Source: Planctomycetaceae bacterium | GTDB taxonomy: Bacteria; Planctomycetota; Planctomycetia; Pirellulales; UBA7805 | Direction: 5' to 3' | Length of the DNA: 64,000 bases | Assembly: GCA_902630355.1 (NCBI GenBank) | Contig: CACOUL010000008.1 | Location: forward strand, 1 to 64,000 | In this document: one piece after another, positions 19,172 to 29,179 of the stretch | Position numbering within the stretch: the stretch's first letter is position 1 | Layout of the letters: every line of letters begins with the position of its first letter | Position numbers and translations under genes: made by a program | Notes under the pieces: model-generated | What the model saw: the letters and a program-made list of their open reading frames with translations, nothing else | What the model was told of the DNA's origin: nothing | Databases searched by the model: none

Positions 19172-19609
19172 TTACCTGCGTACGGCGGGTGACTGGGCTG
19201 CGCTGCTGATTCTTACCGAGACCCCCATCTTGCGTACCCCGGCCTTGCTGCACGCGGCCAGCACGCTGGCCACACTCTGATAGCGACCATTCGCGTCGCC
19301 CCGTACCAGGACCCCCAGGGCCGGGTACTGGGCCGTTGCGGCCGATAGTTCGGTCACCAACTCGTCGATCGATACCGGACGGTTGTCCAGTTCGATGCGG
19401 CCATCCCGAAAAACGTTCACCGTTTTTGCTTCGGGCGCTGCAGAAAGAGCACCGGAATCGTTGACCTGTGGCGGTTGCAATCCAATCTTCCGCTCGAGTT
19501 CCGAAAACTTGGTACCGACCATGAAAAAGATGATCAAGAGAAACACGATGTCGATCATCGGGGTGAGGTTGAGCGTCGGTTGCTCATCGGTGTGCGTTTT
19601 GAGTGCCAT
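19172..19609 (-). CDS. exbD: ExbD/TolR biopolymer transport protein
   Basis: LNLTPMIDIVFLLIIFFMVGTKFSELER. Confidence 0.9.
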   Translation of the reverse strand: MALKTHTDEQPTLNLTPMIDIVFLLIIFFMVGTKFSELERKIGLQPPQVNDSGALSAAPEAKTVNVFRDGRIELDNRPVSIDELVTELSAATAQYPALGVLVRGDANGRYQSVASVLAACSKAGVRKMGVSVRISSAAQSPAVRR

Positions 19610-19653
19610 CCGATTTTCTCCGGTCTTCTATGAGTCGCGGTTGCGGGTGGGAC

Positions 19654-20508
19654 TCAGGCGGCCTTGGTGCGAGTGGTCTTTTTCGGCCGATTGCCCGCCT
19701 CGGCCGAAATCTCGGCCACGACATCCTGTGCCACCGAATCGATGTCCATGATCAGTCGATCGACGCGGGAGAGAAAAAACATGTAGGCGATCAGCGCCGG
19801 AATTGCGACCGTCAGGCCGCTCGCGGTCGTGATCAGTGCCTGGCCGATGCCTGCGGCCAACAGTTCCGGTTTGCCCATCGCGTCGGCCGTTGCAATATCA
19901 TTGAAAGCCTGAATCATCCCTACGACGGTGCCGAGCAGACCGAGCAGTGGTGTGACAGTGGCGATTCCATTGATCAGCCGCAGGTATCGACGAAGTCCGC
20001 TCGTGACGCGTTCACCTGAATCGATGATCGCCTGTTCCACTTCCACGGCCGGGCGTCCCCACTTCTGCACCGCTCCCGCAAATACCTCGGCAACAGGGCT
20101 GCCGTTTTTACGGCACATCGCGAGCGCCTGCTGCTGGTCGATTTCGCGCTCCCGCAATTGGTGCAGGAACTGTCGCACGAAAGGCCTGGGAATCACGCGG
20201 CGGCGACGGAGGCTGATGAGCCGTTCGAAGACGAACAGGCAGAGGATGAATGATGCGGCGAGAATTGGATACAGCAGCAGACCACCCTGCTGAACGATGA
20301 CAAAGAGATTCTGCTCGGCGATCTCACCCGAAAGAAGCGAGTCACTTTCGGCGGCGGTCTCACTCGTGGTGCTGCTCGGGTCCGCCGAGGAGGTTGTGCT
20401 GCTCGTGGGGTCCGCTGCAAGGAGGAGTGCCGGAATGAGAAGCACCAGGCCAAGGGCTATCAGGTTCCGCCGCATGAACGGTCCGGAGTTTGTTTTGCGT
20501 ATCGACAT
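19654..20508 (-). CDS. exbB: MotA/TolQ/ExbB proton channel family protein
   Basis: [31 protein letters not shown] start at 20508; [25 protein letters not shown]. Confidence 0.9.
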   Translation of the reverse strand: MSIRKTNSGPFMRRNLIALGLVLLIPALLLAADPTSSTTSSADPSSTTSETAAESDSLLSGEIAEQNLFVIVQQGGLLLYPILAASFILCLFVFERLISLRRRRVIPRPFVRQFLHQLREREIDQQQALAMCRKNGSPVAEVFAGAVQKWGRPAVEVEQAIIDSGERVTSGLRRYLRLINGIATVTPLLGLLGTVVGMIQAFNDIATADAMGKPELLAAGIGQALITTASGLTVAIPALIAYMFFLSRVDRLIMDIDSVAQDVVAEISAEAGNRPKKTTRTKAA

Positions 20509-20521
20509 CGGTAGTGATCCT

Positions 20522-22828
20522 TTAGGATGAAGTTCCGCTGTTGCCTCGCAAGATGGCTTGCAGCTTCTCGCGGGCCGGTGAGATAAATTCACTTTCCGGG
20601 TATTCCCGAATGATTTGACGGTACAGTTTTTCCGCATCCCTCTGTTGATTGCGCCGCTCGTAGCATTGCGCGGCTTGGAGGAGTGCCGCTGCTTGCCAGC
20701 GCGGGTAGGGATAGAGAGAGACGACCCGGAAGTATTCGGCGGCCGCCTCGGCGTATCGCTTTTGATGCATAAAGGTTTCGCCAATCATCCACTGTGCCAT
20801 CGCCGAAGTTTCACTTTTCTCGGCCCGGTCACGTTGAGCGGCTCGCAAGAACGCGGTGCGTGCCCCCTGGATATCGGCGGCCGCCATCCGGCAGCGGCCG
20901 AGCAGATAGTAGAGTTCATCTGCGGAAACCTCGGCCGATTCCTCGGACAACAGCGGGGAGATGGCGTTGCGGGTCGCCTGCCAGTCGCCCGCCCTCGCAT
21001 AAAGTTGGCCTCTCCGCAGGGCCACCTGGGCGGCCCTTTCGGTCGGTAGCGATGTGGTGGTCAGTTTTTCGAAATAATCTGCCGCCTGTGGGTAGTCGCC
21101 TGCCTGGAAGGTTGCCTCCGCCCGCCAGTAGGCAGCCGACGGGGCGAGCGGTGAGTCGGGGAACCGGGAGATCAGCCCCGATAAGGGCTGTTGCGCGCCG
21201 GCCCAGTCGCCTCCCTCCACGGCCACGCGGCCGGCAAGATACAGGGCATGGGGAGCAAGTTCCCCGTCACCCGCTCGGTCGAGAAGATTCGTAAGGAGCG
21301 ATTGCGCATCTTCATGATTGCCCTGCCCGAATTCATTTTCCGCAAGGCGATAGGTCGCATCGGCCCAAAACGCGGACTCAGGATGATTTTGATGCAGCGT
21401 CTTGAATGCTTCGTGTGCTTCTTGCGGTTTGCCGGCATCCTCAAGCGCCCACCCGTGGCGATAGATTGCCTCGGCTCGGGCAGTGTCGTTGAGTTTCAGT
21501 CGGCGGAGTTGTCCAAAAATCTCGGCGGCCCGCACGTAATCTTTCTCTTCGATCACCAGAACGGCCGCGTGCCGCAGCGCGGTGGCCGCCGCAGGTGTCT
21601 CGGGCCAACGCTCTGCGACCTGCAAATAGGTGCCGATGCTCTTGGATGATTGATCCAATTGCCGATAGACTTCGGCGAGCTGAAGGCCGGCCACAGCCAG
21701 TGCGGCCGATTGTTCCGGGCCATCCCAGGCTTTTCGCAGCGTTTCGGCCGCCTCCTCCAACCGACCCGCTTCGACCTGAGCAGCCGCGAGTCGTTGGATG
21801 GCTGCGAGCGTTTTGGTCTCGTTGTCGGCAGCCAACTGGGCATACAACTCCAGCGACCAATCGGTGGCCTCCGCCTCTGAGGCCAGACGGGCGAGATGGC
21901 GAAGTTGGGCCGCGGAGGGTCGGCCCTCCGGTGCGGCCTGCCAACGGGCGAGACTCTTGCGGGCCTCCGGGATCTGATCGGCCTGCAGGTGGGCGGCGGT
22001 GGTCGGCCCGTAGACCTCGCGGGCCCACGCCGAGTCGGGCCACTTCTCGATGAGCGTTTCCCAGGTTTCCACTGCACGAAGCGGTTCCCCCGACGCGGCC
22101 GCGAGTCGGCCGAGGTAGTAGTGCGCCTGCGCGGCAAGTGTCGGTTGCGGACTCTCGAGCAGTTTGAGATATGCCGTGGCGGCAAGGCTTGTTTTCCCGT
22201 GCAGGTCGAGACAACGGGCCCTGCCGAATTGTGCGGTGGCGCGGACCTGCTCGCCCGCAGGGTCATCGATGACCGATTCAAAAAGTTCGATCGCGCGGGT
22301 GAGCGGCGACTCGGTAGCCGCCGCTGCCTCATCGGTGGACGTGTCGGCCTGCAGGACTCGTTTCTCTTCGGTTGCCAGGATTGCTCCGGCCAGATAGACC
22401 CTGGCCTGCAGATGATGGGGGCCTGCGGGAGAGGTTGCGAGAAGCGCCTCGAATTGTTCGATCGATTCGGGATATTGCTCGGCGAGATACGCGACTTCGC
22501 CACTGCGGAAACGAGCGAGTTGAGTTCGAGAATCTTCGGCAAACTCATCGCGGAATATCCGGTAGAGTTCACCGGCCTCGAGAAAGCGACTCATCTGCAA
22601 AAGACATTCGGCGCGGTAGAAGATCGCATCGGCCCGCAGCGGTGCGTCGGGATCTTTTTCCAGCAGCGCCTCGAACGACGCAGCGGCCAACTCCCAGCGG
22701 CCGGCAGCGTAATGGTCGGCTGCCAGGACCATTAGGTCATCTTCTTCGGCAGCAAACACCCGCTCGGAGGTCGATCCCCCGATGGCCGCCAGTGCCCAGA
22801 GCACCAGGATCATCCCTCTCCGCATCAC
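20522..22828 (-). CDS. TPR-repeat protein (YbgF/outer-membrane-assembly-like), signal peptide
   Basis: ORF 768 aa; [25 protein letters not shown]; many TPR units ([25 protein letters not shown]..., [54 protein letters not shown]). Confidence 0.85.
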   Translation of the reverse strand: MMRRGMILVLWALAAIGGSTSERVFAAEEDDLMVLAADHYAAGRWELAAASFEALLEKDPDAPLRADAIFYRAECLLQMSRFLEAGELYRIFRDEFAEDSRTQLARFRSGEVAYLAEQYPESIEQFEALLATSPAGPHHLQARVYLAGAILATEEKRVLQADTSTDEAAAATESPLTRAIELFESVIDDPAGEQVRATAQFGRARCLDLHGKTSLAATAYLKLLESPQPTLAAQAHYYLGRLAAASGEPLRAVETWETLIEKWPDSAWAREVYGPTTAAHLQADQIPEARKSLARWQAAPEGRPSAAQLRHLARLASEAEATDWSLELYAQLAADNETKTLAAIQRLAAAQVEAGRLEEAAETLRKAWDGPEQSAALAVAGLQLAEVYRQLDQSSKSIGTYLQVAERWPETPAAATALRHAAVLVIEEKDYVRAAEIFGQLRRLKLNDTARAEAIYRHGWALEDAGKPQEAHEAFKTLHQNHPESAFWADATYRLAENEFGQGNHEDAQSLLTNLLDRAGDGELAPHALYLAGRVAVEGGDWAGAQQPLSGLISRFPDSPLAPSAAYWRAEATFQAGDYPQAADYFEKLTTTSLPTERAAQVALRRGQLYARAGDWQATRNAISPLLSEESAEVSADELYYLLGRCRMAAADIQGARTAFLRAAQRDRAEKSETSAMAQWMIGETFMHQKRYAEAAAEYFRVVSLYPYPRWQAAALLQAAQCYERRNQQRDAEKLYRQIIREYPESEFISPAREKLQAILRGNSGTSS

Positions 22829-22900
22829 CTTTGCCTCCCCTTCCTGCTACGGGCGGATTGTGGGGCTCCGCAGGTTGAACCCCTCCTTATAGACCCGAAA

Positions 22901-22953
22901 GCCCAGGGAGCGACTTGGTCCTTGGTGCAAGACCGCGTCAGCACTCCCTGGGC
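22901..22953. terminator. Inverted repeat / possible terminator-like hairpin downstream of the 22995..23570 gene
   Basis: gcccagggag ... ctccctgggc, perfect 10-bp arms, with inner ggtc/gacc; no clear U tract. Confidence 0.5.
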
Positions 22954-22994
22954 ATGGTGTGGTTTCTGTGCAATCGCTCAGACTGCTGATGTGT

Positions 22995-23570
22995 TTAGTA
23001 AAGCGAATCGGCTCCCGTGTTGACGTTGCCGACCATGTGGAAGTGGTCCTTATCGATGTAAATCACCTCCGCTGCATCGTCGTCCCGGAGCGTGTAGGGA
23101 ATCGGCCAACCGACGCGTACCTTTTCGCTGTAGTGCACCGTGCACTTGTAGTGCACGTGGTGCAGTTGGGCCGGCCCGATCAGAGGAATCTGGCGCGGCG
23201 GATCGATGTAATCTGCAATTTTTTCCTTGATGATCCGTACGTCGTTGACCTGGATCGTATAGAGCATGGGCCAGTTTCCTTGGATCTCCTTAATCTCCAT
23301 AAACTTGCGAAAGACTTCATCGTCGCTCGGCGGGTCCATCCCGATGTCGGGCGTATCGGCCGTCAGGGGGCCGAGGATCGGAGCGCGACCATAACGTTCG
23401 TGGAACCAGTGCTCATCTTCTTTTCCCTTTTGCCAATAGGGCGAGACCGGGATCGGGATGCCCGCATATCCGAGGAACGGGCCCTGGCTCGTGATGCAAC
23501 CGGTCAGTGCGGAGAGCAGAAATCCGCACAGCACCAAGAGGCCGGTGGCGGCAAAAAATTTGTGTCTCAT
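22995..23570 (-). CDS. Hypothetical lipoprotein
   Basis: MRHKFFAATGLLVLCGFLLSALTGCITSQ lipobox LTGC; no recognised domain. Confidence 0.75.
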   Translation of the reverse strand: MRHKFFAATGLLVLCGFLLSALTGCITSQGPFLGYAGIPIPVSPYWQKGKEDEHWFHERYGRAPILGPLTADTPDIGMDPPSDDEVFRKFMEIKEIQGNWPMLYTIQVNDVRIIKEKIADYIDPPRQIPLIGPAQLHHVHYKCTVHYSEKVRVGWPIPYTLRDDDAAEVIYIDKDHFHMVGNVNTGADSLY

Positions 23571-23804
23571 CGTTAAAATCTCCACAAAGTTGGAGTAATC
23601 ACACCATTTCGTCGGGGGCGGAAGCGATTGCTCACGCCAGGAGTATTTATCGTGTTAAGCTGGGGAGAACTTGCGGAATTTTCCGGTCCTATCAAAAAAA
23701 ACGCCGCAGCGTGGCTGCAGGCGGAGCTAGCGAGAATCTTCGCCTGGATCATGCGATCGCGTTTCCGACGACCACGGGCCAAGCTATCAATCGGTGGCAA
23801 GCGA

Positions 23805-25073
23805 TCAGAAGCTTAAAATCACGCGACATGTCATAGCGAGCACATCGCTGAGTCCCGGCTGAGCGGCCGGTTGACCGATGAAGGTGACGTTTGGCTGGAA
23901 GAAGAAGTTCTTACGGATCTGATACTGGTAGTACGCTGTGTAGATCATCTCGCGGGGCCCAAGCGTGGGAACGCTTCTCATCTGGCCATACGCAAAGGAA
24001 AACCCAAGCGAGTCTTCATCGCGATTCGGTACGGGGCCAAAGTACGTGATACCGCAGCCAAAGTAGCGTTGTGTATCGACCACCGGCGTATTGGTGGCGG
24101 CGAACTGGAAGTAACTGGTGAATCCATTGTTGGTGACACCGGGATTCTCGTTGTAAATTCGATGTGAGGCGAAAAAGTAAATGCCGTCCGCACCCTGCAC
24201 AGTGCCTCCTCCGTCAGGAACCGTGAGCCTGCCTGTCTGCCGCCAGTAGCCAAAGCCGGTTGATCCTGGCTTGTCTTCCGGGCCAACGGTCCAAGAGGCA
24301 CCTACTTCGGCCAGATGCAAGTAGTAGCCGTTGAATAGCGGCCCGGTAAGCCCTGTTTTGCGCCCAGCAGCAAGGTTGCCATCGAAAAATCCATACTCAG
24401 CGTAGATATTTTCATTGGGAAGATACTTGGCCACCACTCCCGTTGCCGAATCGTAATAACCGGGCATGATTCCCAATTGGGTGGGACTGACATAAAGCGG
24501 CGTCAGAATCGCACTTGAAATGCCTGGAATGTTGTTTGCTTCGGAGGTGAAGGGAACCGGGCGTTCAACGTTGTTGAAATCATAGGTGGGTATCGATTTC
24601 CCAATTCTTATAACGACTTTATCATTGAACATCACTTGTCGATACCAAAGCTCATAAAGCTCGACACGCGTGTTGGGTGGGGCGGCATCAAGGGAGTTGT
24701 ACCCCATGACCGTGCCGGCATCAAAGTTTACCGGTCCACCGCTGTAATATAAGAAATCAGTTCCAAAAAGCCCTCCTTCCCAGCCCACAAACTTTTCTGT
24801 ATTGATCGTCAGGTCGACGATGGTGAGGGTATCGGAGGGCCAACTCCCCGGATTGATACCACCGGTGAACTGACCATTGGAATCAGTGATTTGGATCCCT
24901 GCAAAACGCCAGCCATTGCGGTTGATACCCAGATACTCGCCAAGCCAACCGGAACCCACCACAATATTGGTTGCCGCGGGGTTACCGTCGATCCCGTCGT
25001 CCTGAGCGGCCGCTGAAAACGCCGTAAGGCATACAGAAATGCTGAGGGCGATGAGCGAGGCGCGACGAATCAT
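23805..25073 (-). CDS. OprB-like carbohydrate-selective porin family protein
   Basis: Signal peptide MIRRASLIALSISVCLTAFSAAAQ; beta-rich body GSGWLGEYLGINRNGWRFAGIQITDSNG..., C-terminal aromatic VILSF. Confidence 0.75.
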   Translation of the reverse strand: MIRRASLIALSISVCLTAFSAAAQDDGIDGNPAATNIVVGSGWLGEYLGINRNGWRFAGIQITDSNGQFTGGINPGSWPSDTLTIVDLTINTEKFVGWEGGLFGTDFLYYSGGPVNFDAGTVMGYNSLDAAPPNTRVELYELWYRQVMFNDKVVIRIGKSIPTYDFNNVERPVPFTSEANNIPGISSAILTPLYVSPTQLGIMPGYYDSATGVVAKYLPNENIYAEYGFFDGNLAAGRKTGLTGPLFNGYYLHLAEVGASWTVGPEDKPGSTGFGYWRQTGRLTVPDGGGTVQGADGIYFFASHRIYNENPGVTNNGFTSYFQFAATNTPVVDTQRYFGCGITYFGPVPNRDEDSLGFSFAYGQMRSVPTLGPREMIYTAYYQYQIRKNFFFQPNVTFIGQPAAQPGLSDVLAMTCRVILSF

Positions 25074-25247
25074 TGTCCGGCTTCCAGACGGTATCTGGGG
25101 ATACAAGGTGAGAAAAAGCCTGCTATCCCTGTTTTTATCGGACTTTCTGCTTGCTCACATAAACCGATTACCCCGATCGCCGTCTTCGTATTGGCAGTTG
25201 CATCAATGAAGCCACGCAGTAAAAACTTGGGCTTGATAGCCAAGCTG

Positions 25248-26840
25248 TCACTGCGGGGACGCGTTCTCTTCGTCCCCGGAGGCCGCTTTCGTGGTGAAGT
25301 CGGTCGTCGTCAGCGATGCGTCGCGATCATAGACTTTCTGACCAAAGACCCAAGTCTCCTCGACCGAGCGGCTGTCACCGACTGCGATGAGCGCCAGCAA
25401 TGCCGCCGCACACTCATCCTTGGTGGTCGGGAAGGGGCGACCTTGTATTTGCTTCGCGGTCGGTGGGGCACCCGGTTCACCTTGGCTAGCCATATTGGAT
25501 CGGCTCATTAACCAAGGCTGTTCAGCCGGACCGCTTTGGAAGTCGATCACCACAAAATCAGCTTCTTTCCCGACCTCAAAATTTCCCAGCCACTCATCGA
25601 GATAGAGTGCTCGGGCTCCACCAAGGGTCGCCAGATAGAAAGCGCGATAGGGTGAAACTTTGTTTCGCTCTGCCCGCTTGGGATCAAGGTCAGCCGGTGA
25701 ATGGATACCGCTATAAACGCTGTTATTCAGCATTCCCACTTTATAACAGTCATTCATCACCCGAAGCAGACTGCAGGTATTGCCTGCCCCGATATCGGTG
25801 CCGATGGCAATTCGAACAGGCCGTCTTGGATTTGTGGCATTGCCCAGTTGAAACAGGCCGCTACCGAGCCAGAGGTTGGAACAGGGGCAGAAGACAGCGC
25901 AACCACCTTTATCGTGCAACCGCTGAAATGCACTCTCTGACATCCATATCGAGTGGCCAGCAGAAAATTTGGGACCGACCAGATCATACTTTTCATACAC
26001 AGCGAGATAGTCAAGGCAATCGGGAAAGTAACGTAAGACCCCCTCTGTTTCCGCAATGGTCTCACTCATGTGGGTATTGACCCAGCAATCCGGGTGTTCT
26101 TTTTTGAGTCTTTGGCACATGGCAAGTTGGTCGCCCGAACTGCCAAAGGCAAACCGCGGGGTAATCGCATAAAGCAGCCGATCCTTGCCATGGTACCGGT
26201 CGATCATTTTTTTGCTGCGATCATAAAAGCTTTGTGGCGTGTCTCGATAATAGTCGGGCGCATTGCGATCGATTCCCGTGATTCCAGCAATGACGCGCAT
26301 ATTGTACTTCTTCGACTCCTCGAAAAGGGCGATCGTGGTGACCTCGCGTGTGGTGGTAAAGGCCTGAAAAGTCGTCGTGCCCGACGCGAGGCAGTCGCGC
26401 ACGAATTTCGTTGCACCCACACGCGCGTAATGAGGGTCAAAATAGCGAGCCTCTTCCGGGAAAATATAATCGTTCAGCCACTCGAGAAGGTGCTTGCCAT
26501 AGGCACCAATGACACGTGTTTGGGGGAAATGTGTATGTCCATCGATAAATCCGGGTGTAATTAGTCGATCCTTGATTTCCGTTATCTGAAGATCCGGATG
26601 TTGTGGAGCAACTTGGCTGAATTTGCCAAACGCTAGGATCTTGCCGTCCTCGATGACTAAAAGTCCATCGGTAATGAAACGCGCAGCAACGGCCTCATCC
26701 TCTAGATCCGCAGACTCTTCCCAGGGATTGCTGATCAAATCAAAAAACGTGCCGCGGATTCCACTCCGCTCAGCGTCAGCTGGGCGAACCGAAGCGATCG
26801 GGAGCATCAGTAGCAAAAACAGGGTCCAGAATCTTGACAT
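25248..26840 (-). CDS. Guanine deaminase-like amidohydrolase with N-terminal signal peptide
   Basis: MSRFWTLFLLLMLPIASVRPADA signal; FIDGHTHFPQTRVIGAYGKHLLEWLNDYIFPEEARY, VNTHMSET, AGHSIWMSE, AIGTDIGAGNTCSLLRVMNDCYKVGML. Confidence 0.88.
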   Translation of the reverse strand: MSRFWTLFLLLMLPIASVRPADAERSGIRGTFFDLISNPWEESADLEDEAVAARFITDGLLVIEDGKILAFGKFSQVAPQHPDLQITEIKDRLITPGFIDGHTHFPQTRVIGAYGKHLLEWLNDYIFPEEARYFDPHYARVGATKFVRDCLASGTTTFQAFTTTREVTTIALFEESKKYNMRVIAGITGIDRNAPDYYRDTPQSFYDRSKKMIDRYHGKDRLLYAITPRFAFGSSGDQLAMCQRLKKEHPDCWVNTHMSETIAETEGVLRYFPDCLDYLAVYEKYDLVGPKFSAGHSIWMSESAFQRLHDKGGCAVFCPCSNLWLGSGLFQLGNATNPRRPVRIAIGTDIGAGNTCSLLRVMNDCYKVGMLNNSVYSGIHSPADLDPKRAERNKVSPYRAFYLATLGGARALYLDEWLGNFEVGKEADFVVIDFQSGPAEQPWLMSRSNMASQGEPGAPPTAKQIQGRPFPTTKDECAAALLALIAVGDSRSVEETWVFGQKVYDRDASLTTTDFTTKAASGDEENASPQ

Positions 26841-27031
26841 CGAGAGGATTCCCTGCGGATAAAGCCTGAAGAAAGTAAGAATGAAACCGTGGCCAAACTG
26901 CCGCCGAGTATATGTTTCATTGATTTGGCTGTCAAAACCTGCCGTGCAAACGTCGGATTGTTCATCATTCGGTTGTCAGCGGCTGCATTTCGATGCTTGA
27001 TGCTTATTGGAAGCCGCCTTGCAGGAAATAT

Positions 27032-27073
27032 AAAAAAAGACCCCGCCCGCCGGAATCGGCAGGCGAGGTCTTG
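27032..27073 (-). terminator. Intrinsic terminator for the BON-domain gene
   Basis: Minus-strand AAGACCTCGCCTGCCGATTCCGGCGGGCGGGGTCTTTTTTT. Confidence 0.85.
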
Positions 27074-27118
27074 AGGAGTGACGCAGCCGCACGGAAAACG
27101 CCGCGTCGAGTACTCGCG

Positions 27119-28186
27119 TTACTTGTCCTTGAAATCGAGGAACCACCAACCGTCATCCCATTCCAGGGTGACCTTCCGCCATCCCAGCGGTACCTGGGGA
27201 TACGGGTAGAAGGGCCCGATGTAGGGCCAGGCGGTCGGTGAGTACTGCTTGGGATACGTCAGCGCCGCATAGTTCGGATACGGCGCGTAGGTCGGCCAGG
27301 CATAAGCTGGCAACTGCGGCTGATCGTATCCGACCGGAGCGACTCCCCCACCGGTTCCGGGAACGTAGGCCGGTTGTGGTCCGGGGCCCTGCATTGCACC
27401 CTGAGGTCCGCCCTGCGGTGCCATCGCGGCCAGCGGGGCGGCGACCGCGGCAAACGGTGCGGCGAGTGCTGCCATGGCCGAGCGCGATTGCTGCGGCTGC
27501 GGAGCTGCCTGACGAGGTTGCTGCGGTGGCATCATTTGGGCCATCCGCATTTGCGCCATGCGGGGATCGGCCATCGGCGGCATCTGGGGTGCCGCCGGGG
27601 GCGCGAGGGAACTCGGGCCCATCGGTACCGGACGCGAGAAGGCGGTGGCAGGGACGCTGACGACCGGGGGTGCCAGCGGCGCGGCCGCGACGGGCGGCGG
27701 CGAGACGCGGTTCGGCGGTGCCGCTTGCACTGCCGGGCCATTGGCCGGTCGATTTTGTAATGAGGCAGACACGATGCGCGGTTGCGGCGCAGCTTGCTGG
27801 CGCGACGCGACGGAACGCGGGTTCTCAGCGGCGACCGGCGAGATTCGTACCGGTCGATCGAGCGGCGGAGCCGGTTTGATCGCGACCGGTGCACCGGATG
27901 CTTTTGAGACGGCCAGCTTATTGTCCACCTTCTTCACGTGCGGCGAGGCCTGGGTGATTTCGATGGCGGTTCGCATCTGCTGCTCGCTCGTGACGGTACC
28001 CTGCAATTGAGCGGTTCCGCTCGAGTAGGTCACGAGAATATCGTAATTCTTCAGTGCCCCGGTCGCCTTCATCACGTCGGCGATTTGCTGGGCAATTTGT
28101 TTATCATCGGCCCGAGCGACATCGGGCGCGAAGGTCGCGGTCACGGTGACCGCCAGCGCGAGAAATGAGAAAATCCGTGCCATCAT
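27119..28186 (-). CDS. BON-domain protein with Pro/Ala/Met/Gln-rich linker and aromatic C-terminal tail
   Basis: Start MMARIFSFLALAVTVTATFAPDVARA after GGAGG RBS; DKQIAQQIADVMKATGALKNYDILVTYSSGTAQLQGTVTSEQQMRTAIEITQASPHVKKVDNKLAV. Confidence 0.83.
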   Translation of the reverse strand: MMARIFSFLALAVTVTATFAPDVARADDKQIAQQIADVMKATGALKNYDILVTYSSGTAQLQGTVTSEQQMRTAIEITQASPHVKKVDNKLAVSKASGAPVAIKPAPPLDRPVRISPVAAENPRSVASRQQAAPQPRIVSASLQNRPANGPAVQAAPPNRVSPPPVAAAPLAPPVVSVPATAFSRPVPMGPSSLAPPAAPQMPPMADPRMAQMRMAQMMPPQQPRQAAPQPQQSRSAMAALAAPFAAVAAPLAAMAPQGGPQGAMQGPGPQPAYVPGTGGGVAPVGYDQPQLPAYAWPTYAPYPNYAALTYPKQYSPTAWPYIGPFYPYPQVPLGWRKVTLEWDDGWWFLDFKDK

Positions 28187-28541
28187 TTTTCCTCCGTGAA
28201 ACGTGTTGGCGTTTTTTCGTGCGGCTTTTTTGCAGCCCGCCGTACGTTGTGCGTGCGACCGGCAGCGGAGATGACTGTCTGTCGTGGTGCGGCACACAAT
28301 CAACGGGTACGTGGTTGCGGATGCTGCGGAAGCGAAAGAGGCGGCGCCGTCACAAAGACGCACTGCTCAAAAACCCCCCCGCGGCACTCTGCAAGAACCG
28401 GAGTACCTGAGTACTAACTTCGGTTACCGGTTGTGCCGAATGGGAGCTTTTTTTTGAATTTAACGCGCGATTACGAGAATGCATCGCTAGCGATGGCGGT
28501 GGGGGGTGCGAAACAGAAGTGCTGTCGCTGCAGGCCGCTTG

Positions 28542-28829
28542 CTAGAGAGTCGTGGCGGGCGCGGGTCGAAAATCCCAGGTGGCACCTACGATCATCACGC
28601 CGAGCGTGATCGGCGGAAACAGGCTCAAACCGGAGGGGGCACCGATGAAGCAGACGGCCGTCAGGCCGACGGAAAGGAGGCTTGCGTAAAAGAGGAGAGT
28701 GCACAGCACGTGCCACGAGGAACCTTCACTTTTTCGCATCAAGAGAGCCGTCAACAGACCTGAGACACAGCTGAGGGCAAGAATCCAGAGAGTGAGGTCC
28801 GCTTCAAAGTGAGGCTCGAAGTTTAGCAT
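28542..28829 (-). CDS. Small membrane protein (about 3 TM)
   Basis: 95 aa; FEADLTLWILALSCVSGLLTALLM, VLCTLLFYASLLSVGLTAVCFIG, ITLGVMIVGATW. Confidence 0.6.
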   Translation of the reverse strand: MLNFEPHFEADLTLWILALSCVSGLLTALLMRKSEGSSWHVLCTLLFYASLLSVGLTAVCFIGAPSGLSLFPPITLGVMIVGATWDFRPAPATTL

Positions 28830-29003
28830 GGCAAAGTTTGCTCCTTGAGGATTCCTTTCCTGTCACGTGCACCAATGCGCGATCTCCCATCCTTGGGAAA
28901 GCGGATGCCACTCCCATCAGCAAGCAGATTGCATGCCAATCCGGTTGCAAATTAAGTGCTAGCTGCAGGGAAAGGGTTTTTTACCGGAGCGAACGCAAGA
29001 AGA

Positions 29004-29052
29004 GAAAAGAAAAAAAGAAACGAGCCCTCGCCCCACCCTCTCTACGCGAGGG
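29004..29052 (-). terminator. Probable intrinsic terminator downstream of the TlpA-like gene
   Basis: Minus-strand CCCTCGCgtagagagggtggggCGAGGGctcgtttctttttttcttttc. Confidence 0.6.
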
Positions 29053-29179
29053 TCGACGATGAAGTTTTTACAAAACGAGGGAGTCGTGGACCGCGCTCTG
29101 CTAGCATAACCGTTGCGACCGGCACGCGGCGATTGGCGTCGGTCAGGATCCGCACGGCGGTGAGCTGAGGCTGCAAAGC

